DNA of 64,000 nt from assembly GCA_910578085.1 (NCBI GenBank), contig CAJTPM010000009.1, positions 77,284 to 141,283 of the forward strand. The letters run 5' to 3'. This DNA comes from an uncultured Lachnospiraceae bacterium (GTDB lineage Bacteria > Bacillota > Clostridia > Lachnospirales > Lachnospiraceae). The first letter of the stretch is position 1; every line of letters begins with the position of its first letter. Shown here piece after piece: positions 30,676 through 39,897 of the stretch. The notes below the pieces were generated by a model. That model saw only the letters and a list, made by a program, of their open reading frames with translations. It did not search any database and was not told the origin of the DNA. The position numbers were made by a program, and so were the translations under genes.

Positions 30676-31305
30676 CTATCGCTTCACCTTCTGATAATAA
30701 AATACCGCCAACTGCGTCCGATCCCGCAGGGACAGCTTATCCAGTACGCTGCTGATATAGTTGCGCACGGTACCCTCGCTTAAGAAAAGCTCTTCCGCGA
30801 TCTCCCGGTTATTTCGGCCCTGGGCCACCTGCCTGATGATAGCCTGTTCCTTTTCGCTGATATCGTGGGCAGCAAAATCAAAGCATCCCTCGCCGCTTCC
30901 GATGAGTTCCGGTATCTTCTGCACGATCTCATTTCCGAAGACACTCTGTCCGTCCTGCACGGCATGGAGCGCCGTAACGATCCCTTCATAATCCTGTTTT
31001 AAAATATATCCTTTCGCACCCACCTGCAGCGCTCTGACAATGTACTCATCGTCCGAAAAAGTGGTTAAAAACAGAATCTTTGCCTCTCTATCCTGCTTCC
31101 GGATTTCCTCCGCCGCCTGCAGACCACTCATGGATTTCATCTGTATATCCATGAGCAAAATGTCGGGGCGGTATTTTCTGTAGAGTGCAATGGCATCAAC
31201 TCCATCCTCTCCTGTATCCGCCACAGTGATAGAAGGATCCGCCTCCAATATGGTTTTAAGAGACAGTGCTACAAGCCTGTCGTCATCTACGATTATGATC
31301 TGCAT
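30676..31305 (-). CDS. NarL/FixJ-type response regulator of the exporter locus
   Basis: A 209-residue two-component regulator. The receiver (1 to about 120) has IIIVDDDRLVALSLKTIL, phospho-acceptor D53 in ILLMDIQM and the lysine in KGYILKQD. The LuxR-type helix-turn-helix (about 145-205) is SEKEQAIIRQVAQGRNNREI then AEELFLSEGTVRNYISSVLD. Its kinase lies just upstream on the same strand (82-base gap), and the ABC exporter genes are divergent from the kinase. This order matches bacilli LnrJK-LnrLMN (linearmycin) systems, where the regulator turns on the exporter. Confidence 0.92.
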   Translation of the reverse strand: MQIIIVDDDRLVALSLKTILEADPSITVADTGEDGVDAIALYRKYRPDILLMDIQMKSMSGLQAAEEIRKQDREAKILFLTTFSDDEYIVRALQVGAKGYILKQDYEGIVTALHAVQDGQSVFGNEIVQKIPELIGSGEGCFDFAAHDISEKEQAIIRQVAQGRNNREIAEELFLSEGTVRNYISSVLDKLSLRDRTQLAVFYYQKVKR

Positions 31306-31386
31306 ATTTCATCCTCCTCAATGTCACTTAATTAGTACCATGATCCAGTCGGGAGGCACCACTAACCAAACGACATTGCCATTCCA

Positions 31387-32583
31387 TTACTTTTGTATCG
31401 TCACAAAGATATGAAATCCATTTTCGCTGCGAATATGCAGCGTTCCCCCCAGAGCCTGAACCCGCTCCCGCATATTGTAAAGCCCAATCCCCCCGCTGTC
31501 TCCGGGAATATCCCGCAGAGAGGATCCGGATTCGGAGGCCCTTTTTTCAGAACCGGTAAAACTGCGGCTCCCGGCAGTGCGCGGCTCTTCTTTCAAGTAA
31601 CCGTGTCCATTATCTTCGATCAGCATCTGGTAGAAAGCCGGATGTTCCCGCAGTTTGAGAGCGACGGCGTCCCCATCGCTGTGTTTCACGATATTGGAGA
31701 CTGCTTCCTTTACAATGGCGATGAAACAGTACTTGATCTCCCGGGGGATACCCCGGGACATATCATACTCAAAAGTTACCCGGTAAGTATCCTCAATATC
31801 CCGAAGACTGTCCCGCACAGCCTGTTCCAGGTCGATGGCATCGTCATACAGATTATGGACGCTCTGTCTGATGCTTGTCATGGCTTCATTCAGCGTATCG
31901 TTTACGCTGCAGAGCTGTTCGTGGAGCGGCTCTTCTCTGTGGATGGTCCGCAAAGCGCCGATCTGAAGAATGGACCGCGTCAGCATGTGGCCCACATTAT
32001 CATGGATCTCGCGGGCAATGCGGTTGCGCTCCTGCAGCGTGGCCAGATGGATCTCGTAGTCCTGCTTTTCCAACAGCTGTCTGTTCCTGCTCTGCTGCAG
32101 CATATCCCGCTCTGTGGCGGTATCCCGCAGGCGGATCAGTTCGGCGGAGAGAAAGCTGCTTTGCCTTGTGCCGAAGGATAAAAGCGCTGATGCAAAGAAC
32201 CCAAATGCACCCAAGAGCCACATCCACAGAGGGAAGCGTCCGTAATGGGGGATCACAGGCAGCAAACAGGTGAAACACCACAGGCAGCGATGCCAGAAGC
32301 CGTCGTAACAGATTACCGGCAGGAAGAAGAGCAACGCCGGGAAAAACAGACACAAAACACCATAGAACAGTGACAGTCCGATGACGACACGCTTTTTGTC
32401 GAAGCAGAGCCCGAGGGCTGTGAACGATAGAGCGATCAGCCAGACGGCCACGGACTGCGCGGTGACATCCTGTGTGGATAACAGCAGCGTCCCGATGGAA
32501 AACAGCAGGAGTTTATCTAAAATTTTTTTGATCATGGGAGGTAACTGCAGCCTTTCTGTCAGCGCACTATGCTTTTCAAACAT
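31387..32583 (-). CDS. Sensor histidine kinase (HisKA_3/HATPase_c)
   Basis: 398 residues from ATG 32583 (a TTG at 32595 and an ATG at 32535 are alternatives; none has a clear ribosome site). Four to five membrane helices occupy about residues 20-140 with almost no external loop, the intramembrane-sensing type. A coiled coil leads to the phosphorylation motif RNRIAREIHDNVGHML. The ATPase domain has FIAIVKEAVSNIVKHSDGD (N box), IEDNGHGY (G1) and GIGLYNMRERVQALGG (G2). A low-complexity insert (ERPR/SGSS) sits between G1 and G2. Such kinases sense membrane-active compounds. It is divergent from the ABC exporter it probably controls. Confidence 0.92.
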   Translation of the reverse strand: MFEKHSALTERLQLPPMIKKILDKLLLFSIGTLLLSTQDVTAQSVAVWLIALSFTALGLCFDKKRVVIGLSLFYGVLCLFFPALLFFLPVICYDGFWHRCLWCFTCLLPVIPHYGRFPLWMWLLGAFGFFASALLSFGTRQSSFLSAELIRLRDTATERDMLQQSRNRQLLEKQDYEIHLATLQERNRIAREIHDNVGHMLTRSILQIGALRTIHREEPLHEQLCSVNDTLNEAMTSIRQSVHNLYDDAIDLEQAVRDSLRDIEDTYRVTFEYDMSRGIPREIKYCFIAIVKEAVSNIVKHSDGDAVALKLREHPAFYQMLIEDNGHGYLKEEPRTAGSRSFTGSEKRASESGSSLRDIPGDSGGIGLYNMRERVQALGGTLHIRSENGFHIFVTIQK

Positions 32584-32639
32584 AGTAAATTTCAATGGGA
32601 AATTGATATCTATCTATGCCAGTATATCACAGAAAACAG

Positions 32640-32687
32640 ATGACAAATGTCATATAATTTTCTGATGTATCACACTGTATTTGTGAT
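32640..32687. promoter_or_regulatory. Two dyads between kinase and exporter (regulator-binding candidates)
   Basis: ATGACA-AA-TGTCAT (32640-32653) is a perfect 14-bp dyad of the kind bound by NarL-type regulators. ATCACA-CTGTATT-TGTGAT (32669-32687) is a second. They lie 100-150 bases upstream of the exporter ATPase; the promoter itself is ambiguous (TATACT near 32700 or TGTAAT at 32705). Confidence 0.5.
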
Positions 32688-32786
32688 GGCGGTTTTTATT
32701 ATACTGTAATTACCCGGAGCGCTCAAGGGGGCGCCCGAATGAAAATCAAATCACAACTAAAAACAAAGAAACAGGAGGAAGACCGC

Positions 32787-33728
32787 ATGGGTACACCTAT
32801 AGTAAAAGTGGAAAATCTGGTGAAACGATATAAGGAGCTGATAGCTCTGGACCACTTTAATCTGGAGATCGAGGAAGGGGAGATCTTTGGCCTTCTGGGG
32901 CCAAATGGTTCCGGTAAGACAACGACTATCAACTGTATTTTGTCATTATTGTCTTTTGACAAGGGTGTGATAGAGATCTTCGGGCAGGAGATGCGCCCGG
33001 ACAGTTACGAACTGAAGCGGCAGATCGGCGTCGTAATGCAGAATGTGGCTGTGTTTGACGAACTCACCGTCCGGGAGAATATCGACTACTTCTGCGGCTT
33101 GTATATCCGCGATAAAAGGCTGAGAAAGCAGTATGTGGAGGAGGCTGTGGAATTTGTGAAACTTGGAGAATTTGTGAAATTTTATCCAAAGAAACTGTCG
33201 GGAGGTCTGCTCAGAAGACTGAACATTGCCTGCGGCATCGCCCATAAACCGAAGTTAATTATTCTGGATGAACCCACGGTGGCCGTGGATCCTCAAAGCC
33301 GCAACAATATCCTGGAGGGGATCCGAAAACTGAATGAACAGGGTGCTACGGTGATCTACACTTCCCATTATATGGAGGAGGTGGAACAGATCTGCACCCG
33401 GATCGCCATCATGGATAAAGGCAGGAATATTGCTCTTGGGACGAAGGATGAATTAAAACAGATGATCAAAAAGAGCGAGACCATATCCATCGACATACTG
33501 GAGCTTAAGGAAGAACATATGTCGGCTGTGAGAGAACTGCCCCATGTGTACGATGTGTCTTTCGGGGAGGGGAAACTCACGATTTTTTGCAGCGGCGGAA
33601 AACACAACCTGCTGCGTATTCTGGATTATCTGCAGAAGCAAAACATATCCTTCGGGCAGGTACATTCGGAACTGCCGACGCTAAACGATGTATTTCTGGA
33701 AATCACTGGAAAGCAGTTACGGGACTGA
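32787..33728 (+). CDS. ABC exporter ATP-binding protein (LnrL-like)
   Basis: 313 residues from ATG 32787, which has AGGAGG 8 bases upstream; the frame extends further but without reason to use it. Walker A is LLGPNGSGKTTTINC, the signature motif KKLSGGLLRRLNIACG (LSGG with unusual following residues), Walker B KLIILDEPTVAVD and the switch His in YTSHYMEE. The C-terminal ~90 residues are the regulatory tail common in drug-exporter ATPases of this kind. It energises the two ABC-2 permeases encoded next. Likely role: removing membrane-active antimicrobials. Confidence 0.93.
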   Translation: MGTPIVKVENLVKRYKELIALDHFNLEIEEGEIFGLLGPNGSGKTTTINCILSLLSFDKGVIEIFGQEMRPDSYELKRQIGVVMQNVAVFDELTVRENIDYFCGLYIRDKRLRKQYVEEAVEFVKLGEFVKFYPKKLSGGLLRRLNIACGIAHKPKLIILDEPTVAVDPQSRNNILEGIRKLNEQGATVIYTSHYMEEVEQICTRIAIMDKGRNIALGTKDELKQMIKKSETISIDILELKEEHMSAVRELPHVYDVSFGEGKLTIFCSGGKHNLLRILDYLQKQNISFGQVHSELPTLNDVFLEITGKQLRD

Positions 33729-33741
33729 GAGGAGGATAAAC

Positions 33742-34887
33742 ATGTTACATACCATAAAATATTCAATGAGGACTGTGATAAGAAACTGGTCGGCGTGCTT
33801 CTGGCTGATTCTGTTTCCGATGATTCTGGGCACCCTGTTTAAGATTGCCTTATCCAATCTGGGCGTGCCTCTTGAGCGGATTCCGGTGGCTGTGGTGACG
33901 GCGGAAAATGCGGGGAAGCAGGAGATCGAAACATTCCGCAGGGCAGCGGACAATCTGGGGGAAGAGGATCTTCTGGAGATTCGTTACTGTGAAAAGGAGG
34001 AGGCCCTGGAATTGCTTGAAAAAGAAGAGGTAGAGGGTATTCTTACTGTGGGAAAACGGATCTCCCTCAGCATTTCGGGAAAGTCCTACAATGATAGGAA
34101 GAATATGAACCGGAATATTTTAAATACCTTTGTGAACCGGTATAATCTGTCGGCGGACGCCATTGCAGAGATAGCTGTCAACCATCCGGAACATCTGGAG
34201 GACGTGGTATCCGGGATGAGAGAGGAGCATTTTTATAACAGGGAGGAATCTCTGTCTGCGACTAAAGGTGACAACTATGTCGCTTACTTTTATAATCTGT
34301 TGGCGATGACCTGTATGTTCTGCAGTATGTCCGGTCTGGAGATCTCCCTCAACAATCAGGGGAATCTGACGGCGCTTGGGGCGAGGCGCAACATTTCGCC
34401 CATGCCGAAACAGAGTTCCATTTTGGGAGAACTGGCTGCCTATGTATTGGTGAATTTCGGCTGCATTCTGATCGGCTTTGCCTATATAAATCTGGTGCTG
34501 CGGGTGGATCTTACCAGCCGCCTGCCGCTTACTCTGCTCACCCTGTTTGTTTCGGATATGACAGGTTCCGCTTTTGGTTTTTTTCTGGGAGCCATCGGGC
34601 GCATGTCGGAGAGAACGAAAAATGCGATAGCTGCCGGTGTGTCTCTGATCTGCTGCTTTTTAAGCGGTCTGATGGTGGGAACGATGAGGGGATTTATTGA
34701 AAACAGGATTCCTGTTCTGAATCGGATCAATCCGACGGCGCTGATTTCGGATTCCTTTTACTGCCTGGCCAACTTTGATACGTACAGCCGTTATACGAGG
34801 AATATGGTATCGCTGTGCATAGCCACCGCAGTGTTTCTGACAGGCGGATTTTTACTGACAAGGAGGAGACAGTATGCAAGTCTTTAA
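33742..34887 (+). CDS. ABC-2 type permease (LnrM-like)
   Basis: 381 residues from ATG 33742, preceded by GAGGAGG. An N-terminal helix (MRTVIRNWSACFWLILFPMILGTLF) is followed by a ~180-residue extracellular domain and then five or six helices in the C-terminal half, including SIMFC-like NLLAMTCMFCSMSGLEISL, FGCILIGFAYINLVL and AGVSLICCFLSGLMVG. The motif LGARRNISPMPKQSSILGEL is the cytoplasmic coupling region of the family. It overlaps the next permease gene by 14 bases. The two permeases likely form a heterodimer. Confidence 0.9.
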   Translation: MLHTIKYSMRTVIRNWSACFWLILFPMILGTLFKIALSNLGVPLERIPVAVVTAENAGKQEIETFRRAADNLGEEDLLEIRYCEKEEALELLEKEEVEGILTVGKRISLSISGKSYNDRKNMNRNILNTFVNRYNLSADAIAEIAVNHPEHLEDVVSGMREEHFYNREESLSATKGDNYVAYFYNLLAMTCMFCSMSGLEISLNNQGNLTALGARRNISPMPKQSSILGELAAYVLVNFGCILIGFAYINLVLRVDLTSRLPLTLLTLFVSDMTGSAFGFFLGAIGRMSERTKNAIAAGVSLICCFLSGLMVGTMRGFIENRIPVLNRINPTALISDSFYCLANFDTYSRYTRNMVSLCIATAVFLTGGFLLTRRRQYASL

Positions 34888-36079
34888 AGTATATTTCAAA
34901 ATCGCAAAAAAGCAACTTCGCGGTGCGGTATTTTATGTCGTCATCTTTGGCGCGCTGATGTTTATGATGAGTATGCAGACATCCGAGGAGGCCGGGGGCA
35001 GATTTCAGACACAGGCACTGGATATCACGGTGATCGATGAGGACAAAAGTGAAGCCAGCAGGGCGCTCACGTCTTATCTGGGCGGCATACACAATCTTGT
35101 GGAACTGCCCGATACGCAGAGAGAGACTCTTTTTGACAACCTCTATTACAACTGGATCTCCTATGTTCTGGTGATACCTTTGGGGTATGAGGAGAGACTT
35201 TCCGAACTGGACACCGACGGGCTGGTGCAGAGCAGCAAAATGGCAAACAGTGCCAGAGGATATTTTGTGGACGAACAGATCGACGAATATCTGAGCAGCG
35301 TGACGATATATCTGTCCAGCGGCTATACATTGGAGGAGGCGCTCGGGAAGACAGCAGATATTCTGGAAAAGGGGGAAGCGCCGGAAGTGCTTCAATTTGA
35401 GACGTCAGCGGGGAAATCGGTCAATACCATGATGATATACTTTTTCCAGTATTTTCCGTATATCTTCCTGTCCGTGATGATCATGGGGATGGGGCCTGTT
35501 CTGATCGTGTTTTACAGACGGGAGCTAAACAGCCGCATGCAGTGTTCGGCGTTAAGCAGTCTATCCGTGAATGTTCAGCTAGCAGCCGGTTGTATTGTGC
35601 ATACGCTTGCCTTCTGGATCTTGTTTATGCTGGGGGCGCTTGCGATCTATGGACCGTCTGATCTTTTTTCTGAAAAGGGACTTCTCCTGATCGGGAACAG
35701 TCTGGCCTTCCTGCCGGTGGGGACGTCGATCACACTGTTACTGGGAACAGCGGTGAGTGCAGGCGTCAGAAGAAACCTGGATAGTATTCTGAATATGGCG
35801 GCAAATGTGATCGGACTGGGGATGAGTTTTCTGTGCGGGATCTTTGTCCCCCAGTATCTGCTGGGGGATGGGGTGCTTAAGGTAGCGCACTTTCTGCCGG
35901 CTTACTGGTATGTCCGGGCAGGCAACATGATCGGCGGCCTCTCCGATGAGGTAATGTCCTATACCACGTACCGGACCTGTATCGGTATGCAGCTTTTGTT
36001 TTTTGCGGCAATTTCTGCGGTTTATCTGGCGGTTTCCGGGCAGAGGAAGTATAAGCAGGTGCAATTTTCCGGGGGGTAA
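34874..36079 (+). CDS. ABC-2 type permease (LnrN-like)
   Basis: A 401-residue permease with the same layout as its neighbour: one N-terminal helix (QLRGAVFYVVIFGALMFMM), a large outside domain (about 40-180) and five to six C-terminal helices (MIYFFQYFPYIFLSVMIMG; AAGCIVHTLAFWILFMLGAL; LAFLPVGTSITLLLGTAVS; MAANVIGLGMSFLCGIFVP). VFYRRELNSRMQCSALSSLSV is the coupling segment. GAGGAG precedes the ATG within the previous gene. It ends the exporter operon. Confidence 0.9.
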   Translation: MQVFKVYFKIAKKQLRGAVFYVVIFGALMFMMSMQTSEEAGGRFQTQALDITVIDEDKSEASRALTSYLGGIHNLVELPDTQRETLFDNLYYNWISYVLVIPLGYEERLSELDTDGLVQSSKMANSARGYFVDEQIDEYLSSVTIYLSSGYTLEEALGKTADILEKGEAPEVLQFETSAGKSVNTMMIYFFQYFPYIFLSVMIMGMGPVLIVFYRRELNSRMQCSALSSLSVNVQLAAGCIVHTLAFWILFMLGALAIYGPSDLFSEKGLLLIGNSLAFLPVGTSITLLLGTAVSAGVRRNLDSILNMAANVIGLGMSFLCGIFVPQYLLGDGVLKVAHFLPAYWYVRAGNMIGGLSDEVMSYTTYRTCIGMQLLFFAAISAVYLAVSGQRKYKQVQFSGG

Positions 36080-36092
36080 GGAGAAAAACTTT

Positions 36093-36121
36093 TTTCAACA
36101 GACAGATTCTGCCTGTATAAA
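36093..36121 (+). promoter_or_regulatory. Promoter candidate upstream of the GH25 gene
   Basis: TTTCAA (36093-36098), 17 bases, TATAAA (36116-36121). The spacer contains an imperfect dyad ACAGACAGA/TCTGCCTGT. The gene start is 132 bases further on. Confidence 0.4.
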
Positions 36122-36252
36122 GTGAAAGAGATAAGAGAAGGAAACAGAAACCATATTGGATGAAAAGACATATATTAAGAAAGAAGTCGATAGAATCATG
36201 TGGAACTTCCGTTTCGCTGTCTCAGTGCTCTTTGCGGGCAGAAAGGATTAAA

Positions 36253-37260
36253 ATGAAAAAAGTATTATATGAAGGACCTGATATCTCCAGGCATAACGGA
36301 AATGTAGATATCAAGAGCGTGCGGGACGCCGGTTATAAGCGGATCGGGATCCGCGCCGGATACGGCAAAAACAATGTGGATCAGAAGTATGGATCCAATG
36401 CGCTGGCGTGTCATAATCTGGGTGTAAATGTGTTGTTATACTGGTTTTCCTATGCTTATAATGTGCCCATGGCCGCAGCGGAGGCAGAATTTGCGGTCAG
36501 TCAGGCGGCAAAGTATTGGAAGAAATGTCCGATTGCCTTTGATTTTGAGTATGACAGTGTAAATTATGCCAGAAACAATGGGGTGCGGATCACAGAGAAA
36601 CTGGCCACGGACATGGCCATCGCGTTTTTGAAGGGGGTGAAGGAAGCCGGATATATCCCTGTGCTGTATACCAACAGGGATTACCTGCAAAACTATTTCG
36701 ATCTGAACAGAATTACGGCGGAAACGGGCAGGGTATATGTCTGGTATGCCAGATACATAGCGGATCTGCGGGACGGAGAGGGTGACATCGATATCTGGCA
36801 GTATACCTCCACTGCGAAAATACCGGGAATCAGGGGAAACACAGACCTGAACAGGTTTTATACGGAGTTTGCCGATGATGTGGTAAAACCGGATCAGGAG
36901 AAGAAGATCAATATCAATGTGCTGGATTTTCAGACGGCGGCTAACCTGGACGGTTTCCTTGATGCCCATGGAAACAGACTGGCGGAAGACGGGAAAGATG
37001 GACCAGGGACACAGTATGTCCGCCGAAATATCAATCTTAAGGCAAAAAAATCCGGAAAATCTTTTGTGACGGGCTCTCATGGGCATGTGGTTAAATGGTG
37101 GCAGCGCCGGTGCAACGAAATACTTGGCTGGCATCAGGAGATAGACGGCAGATACGGAGAAAGATCCAGGGCCGATACCATTGCGCTGCAGAAACGGCTG
37201 AATCTGAAGGCGGATGGTATCGCGGGGTATAACAGTATTCAGGCGGCGTTTTATCACTAA
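36253..37260 (+). CDS. GH25 lysozyme (endolysin-like), no signal peptide
   Basis: 335 residues from ATG 36253, with AAAGGA 6 bases upstream; the longer frame from 36160 is not needed. The GH25 muramidase domain (about 5-200) begins YEGPDISRHNGNVDIKSVRD with the first catalytic Asp, has CPIAFDFEYDSV (the DxExD-type motif) and ends DIDIWQYTSTAKIPGI. The last ~120 residues contain RYGERSRADTIALQKRLNLK and ADGIAGYNSIQAAF, like a peptidoglycan-binding repeat. No secretion signal or membrane anchor is present, so it resembles a phage endolysin that needs a holin, or a protein released by lysis. No phage genes adjoin it. Confidence 0.88.
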   Translation: MKKVLYEGPDISRHNGNVDIKSVRDAGYKRIGIRAGYGKNNVDQKYGSNALACHNLGVNVLLYWFSYAYNVPMAAAEAEFAVSQAAKYWKKCPIAFDFEYDSVNYARNNGVRITEKLATDMAIAFLKGVKEAGYIPVLYTNRDYLQNYFDLNRITAETGRVYVWYARYIADLRDGEGDIDIWQYTSTAKIPGIRGNTDLNRFYTEFADDVVKPDQEKKININVLDFQTAANLDGFLDAHGNRLAEDGKDGPGTQYVRRNINLKAKKSGKSFVTGSHGHVVKWWQRRCNEILGWHQEIDGRYGERSRADTIALQKRLNLKADGIAGYNSIQAAFYH

Positions 37261-37271
37261 GACACAAAAAG

Positions 37272-37310
37272 AAACCAGAAAGCTTATGAAAGCTTTTTGG
37301 TTTCTTTTTA
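37272..37310. terminator. Terminator between GH25 and tRNA-Pro, usable on both strands
   Basis: AAACCA-GAAAGCTT and AAGCTTT-TTGGTTT pair around a short loop, followed on the plus strand by CTTTTT. Reading minus, the hairpin ends in TTTCTTTTTG, so it can also end the tRNA transcript. Confidence 0.75.
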
Positions 37311-37312
37311 AG

Positions 37313-37386
37313 TCGGCGCGACAGGATTTGAACCTGCGACCTCTGCGTCCCGAACGCAGCGCTCTACCAAGCTGAGCCACGCGCCG
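37313..37386 (-). tRNA. tRNA-Pro (anticodon CGG)
   Basis: A 74-base cloverleaf: acceptor CGGCGCG/CGCGCCG with discriminator A, D arm GCTCAGCTTGGTAGAGC, anticodon arm CTGCG-TTCGGGA-CGCAG with CGG, and T arm GCAGG-TTCAAAT-CCTGT. CCA is not encoded. The promoter is at 37494-37465. Confidence 0.97.
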
Positions 37387-37464
37387 ATACTTCTTATCTG
37401 TGCAGTCTGGAACCTCTGCCTAAAATCTCAAGACACAAAAATCACTGCATTTGCGACAACTATG

Positions 37465-37494
37465 ATCATACCCTATTTGAGGGGTGGTTGTCAA
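37465..37494 (-). promoter_or_regulatory. Promoter of tRNA-Pro
   Basis: On the minus strand TTGACA (37494-37489), 18 bases, TATGAT (37470-37465), giving a leader of ~70 bases before the tRNA 5' end. Between this promoter and the alkD-like start at 37602 I see nothing else. Confidence 0.65.
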
Positions 37495-37601
37495 GCATGA
37501 ATTTTGCGCGTTTTTGGACCTGAAGGATTTCATAAAATTTTTCAAACAGCCTCATTGCACAGATGGTCAAAACAGGTTATGCTGATACAGGAGGGATGAA
37601 G

Positions 37602-38399
37602 ATGGAATACACAAGAGTAAAGATAAGAGAACTTCTCGAGGAGATGGCGGAACCGGATTACGCGAAATTTTCCGGCGCCCTTCTCGGGCGGGAGGCAGTG
37701 ATGCTTGGGGTGCGGCTGCCGAAAATACGGGAACTGGCAAAAAAGATCGCGAAGGCGGACGGCCTGGAATATCTGGACAGCATGCTGTCCGGAGATAAGG
37801 CGGAAAAAAAGACGGAAGGGGCAGAGGGCATAAACGCAAAAGAGCCGGCTGTCTGCGATTCCAGGGATGGGATTCTATACATGGAGGAACTGATGCTCTA
37901 CGGCATGGTGATCGGCTGTATGAAGGAAAAACTGGAAGTGCTGTTCCCCTATATTGAACGGTATGTGACACGGATCGATAACTGGTCTCTGTGCGACAGT
38001 TTCTGCGCCGGCTTAAAGCAGACAAAGAAACAGCCGGAACTGATGTGGGAGTTTCTGCAGCCTTATCTCAAGTCGGATAAGGAATTTGATCTGCGCTTCG
38101 GTGTTGTGATGCTGATGGATTTTTATGTGACGCCGGAATATGTGGAAAAACTGTTGCAGATCTTTGACAGCATTGATCATGAGGGGTATTATGTAAAGAT
38201 GGCGGTGGCCTGGGCACTCTCGGTCTGTCTTGTGAAACAGTGGGATAAAAGTTTTGCCTATATGGGTTCTTCTGAGAATCATCTGGATGCGTTTACTTAC
38301 TCGAAAACCGTGCAGAAGTGCCGGGAAAGCTACAGACTGACGGCGGAGCAGAAGGAGAGCCTGACAGCGCTGAAAGAAAAACGGGTGCAGAAGAAGTAA
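37602..38399 (+). CDS. DNA alkylation repair protein, AlkD-like
   Basis: 265 residues from ATG 37602: AGGAGGG lies 6 bases upstream, and upstream in-frame ATGs are too close to it or too far. The HEAT-like helical repeat protein has AKFSGALLGREAVMLGVRLP KIRELAKKIAK at the start, YIERYVTRIDNWSLCDSFCA in the middle and HEGYYVKMAVAWALSVCLVK, the hallmark AlkD/AlkC-type segments. It removes alkylated bases without base flipping in characterised members. A ~30-residue charged insert (KAEKKTEGAEGINAKEP) follows the first repeats. It stands alone. Confidence 0.9.
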   Translation: MEYTRVKIRELLEEMAEPDYAKFSGALLGREAVMLGVRLPKIRELAKKIAKADGLEYLDSMLSGDKAEKKTEGAEGINAKEPAVCDSRDGILYMEELMLYGMVIGCMKEKLEVLFPYIERYVTRIDNWSLCDSFCAGLKQTKKQPELMWEFLQPYLKSDKEFDLRFGVVMLMDFYVTPEYVEKLLQIFDSIDHEGYYVKMAVAWALSVCLVKQWDKSFAYMGSSENHLDAFTYSKTVQKCRESYRLTAEQKESLTALKEKRVQKK

Positions 38400-38522
38400 A
38401 GAGGATGACAGAAAAGTATGTCAGACGTCTGTGCCGAAACAGATGAAATGGCAGGTGGCTGATAAGACGGCTTGTTGTAGAATAGTATGTGACAGAAATA
38501 AGCAGAGTCGAAAAGAGGGAAA

Positions 38523-39779
38523 ATGAAAAAGCAGGAGATAAATATAACAGCGATAAAGCAGAACACAGATCTCGCCTGCGGTGCGACGGCAGTTTTAAAA
38601 AAGGGCGAGGGGCGCAGTTTAAAAGCGGGCGGTTTGTGGGTCTATGACAATGAGATCGCCGAAGTAAAGGGAAATTTTGAGGAAGGCGCTGTTCTTTCTG
38701 TAGAAGATTTCGACGGATTTTTCATGGGCTACGGTTTTATCAACAGCGCCTCAAAGATCCGGATCCGCATGCTCTCCCGCAGAAGGGAAGACAGGATCAC
38801 CCCCGCCTTTCTGGAAAAGCGGGTGCGGGACTGCTGGGAGTACCGGAAGGCCGTGATCGACACCGCCAGCTGCCGCCTGATCTTCGGGGAGGCGGATTTT
38901 CTGCCGGGACTTGTGGTAGATAAATTTTCGGATGTGTTGGTAGTGGAGTCTCTGGCTTTTGGGATCGACAGATTAAAGCCGCTTCTGTTGGAAAGCCTGA
39001 AAAAAGTGCTGGCGCAGGACGGGATCTTTATCCGTGGCGTCTATGAGCGCAGTGATGCCAAAGTGCGGCTGCAGGAGGGGATGGAGCGCTTTAAAGGGTT
39101 TATCGGGGAGCCCTTCGACACAAAGGTGGAGATTACAGAGAATGGTGTTCGCTATCAGGTGGATGTGAAGGACGGACAGAAGACAGGATTTTTCCTGGAC
39201 CAGAAAAACAATCGGGCGGCGATTCAAAAGCTCTGTGCCGGAAAAAAAGTGCTGGACTGTTTTACGCATACAGGCTCTTTCGCCCTAAACGCAGGGATAG
39301 CAGGGGCAAGATCAGTGCTTGGGGTGGATGCTTCCGAGTTGGGGATCGCTCAGGCCAGGGAGAATGCAAAGTTAAATGGACTGGCGGACAGGGTAACGTT
39401 TACCTGTGCGGATGTGTTTGAGCTGTTACCGGAACTTGAGAAAAAGGGCGAGCGCTACGATGTGGTGATCCTGGATCCGCCCGCTTTCACAAAGTCCAGA
39501 CAGGCGACGAAGAATGCCGTAAAAGGATATCGGGAAATCAACCTGCGGGGCATGAAGTTAGTGAAGGACGGCGGTTTTCTGGCAACCTGTTCCTGCTCTC
39601 ATTTCATGGAACAGGAGCTGTTTGGGAAGACTATAAAGGAGGCGGCAAGAGGGGCCCACAGACGTCTGCGGCAGGTGGAATTTCACACCCAGGCCCCGGA
39701 TCATCCGATCCTGTGGGCAGCGGAGGAGTCTTATTATCTGAAGTTCTATATCTTCCAGGTGATAGAGGAGCGACTGTGA
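38523..39779 (+). CDS. rlmI: 23S rRNA (cytosine-C5) methyltransferase, RlmI family
   Basis: A 418-residue enzyme. An N-terminal PUA domain (about 20-100: KKGEGRSLKAGGLWVYDNEI) is followed by a linker domain and a Rossmann-type methyltransferase domain (about 190-415). SAM motifs: KKVLDCFTHTGSFALNA, VLGVDASELGIAQARENA and YDVVILDPPAFTKS; TCSCSHFMEQE has the cysteine-containing catalytic motif. It should methylate 23S rRNA at the position of E. coli m5C1962. AGAGGG lies just before the ATG. The frame ends 119 bases before the DUF89 gene. Confidence 0.92.
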   Translation: MKKQEINITAIKQNTDLACGATAVLKKGEGRSLKAGGLWVYDNEIAEVKGNFEEGAVLSVEDFDGFFMGYGFINSASKIRIRMLSRRREDRITPAFLEKRVRDCWEYRKAVIDTASCRLIFGEADFLPGLVVDKFSDVLVVESLAFGIDRLKPLLLESLKKVLAQDGIFIRGVYERSDAKVRLQEGMERFKGFIGEPFDTKVEITENGVRYQVDVKDGQKTGFFLDQKNNRAAIQKLCAGKKVLDCFTHTGSFALNAGIAGARSVLGVDASELGIAQARENAKLNGLADRVTFTCADVFELLPELEKKGERYDVVILDPPAFTKSRQATKNAVKGYREINLRGMKLVKDGGFLATCSCSHFMEQELFGKTIKEAARGAHRRLRQVEFHTQAPDHPILWAAEESYYLKFYIFQVIEERL

Positions 39780-39897
39780 CATAAAATCTGAGAGCTGTCT
39801 GTTCCGCTTCGTGCGTATCTGTAGCAGATGCGGGAAGAGATTGCGCCTGGATTTACAGGAATGCTATATTGTAAAAACAAAAGACGGGAGAGAGAAT

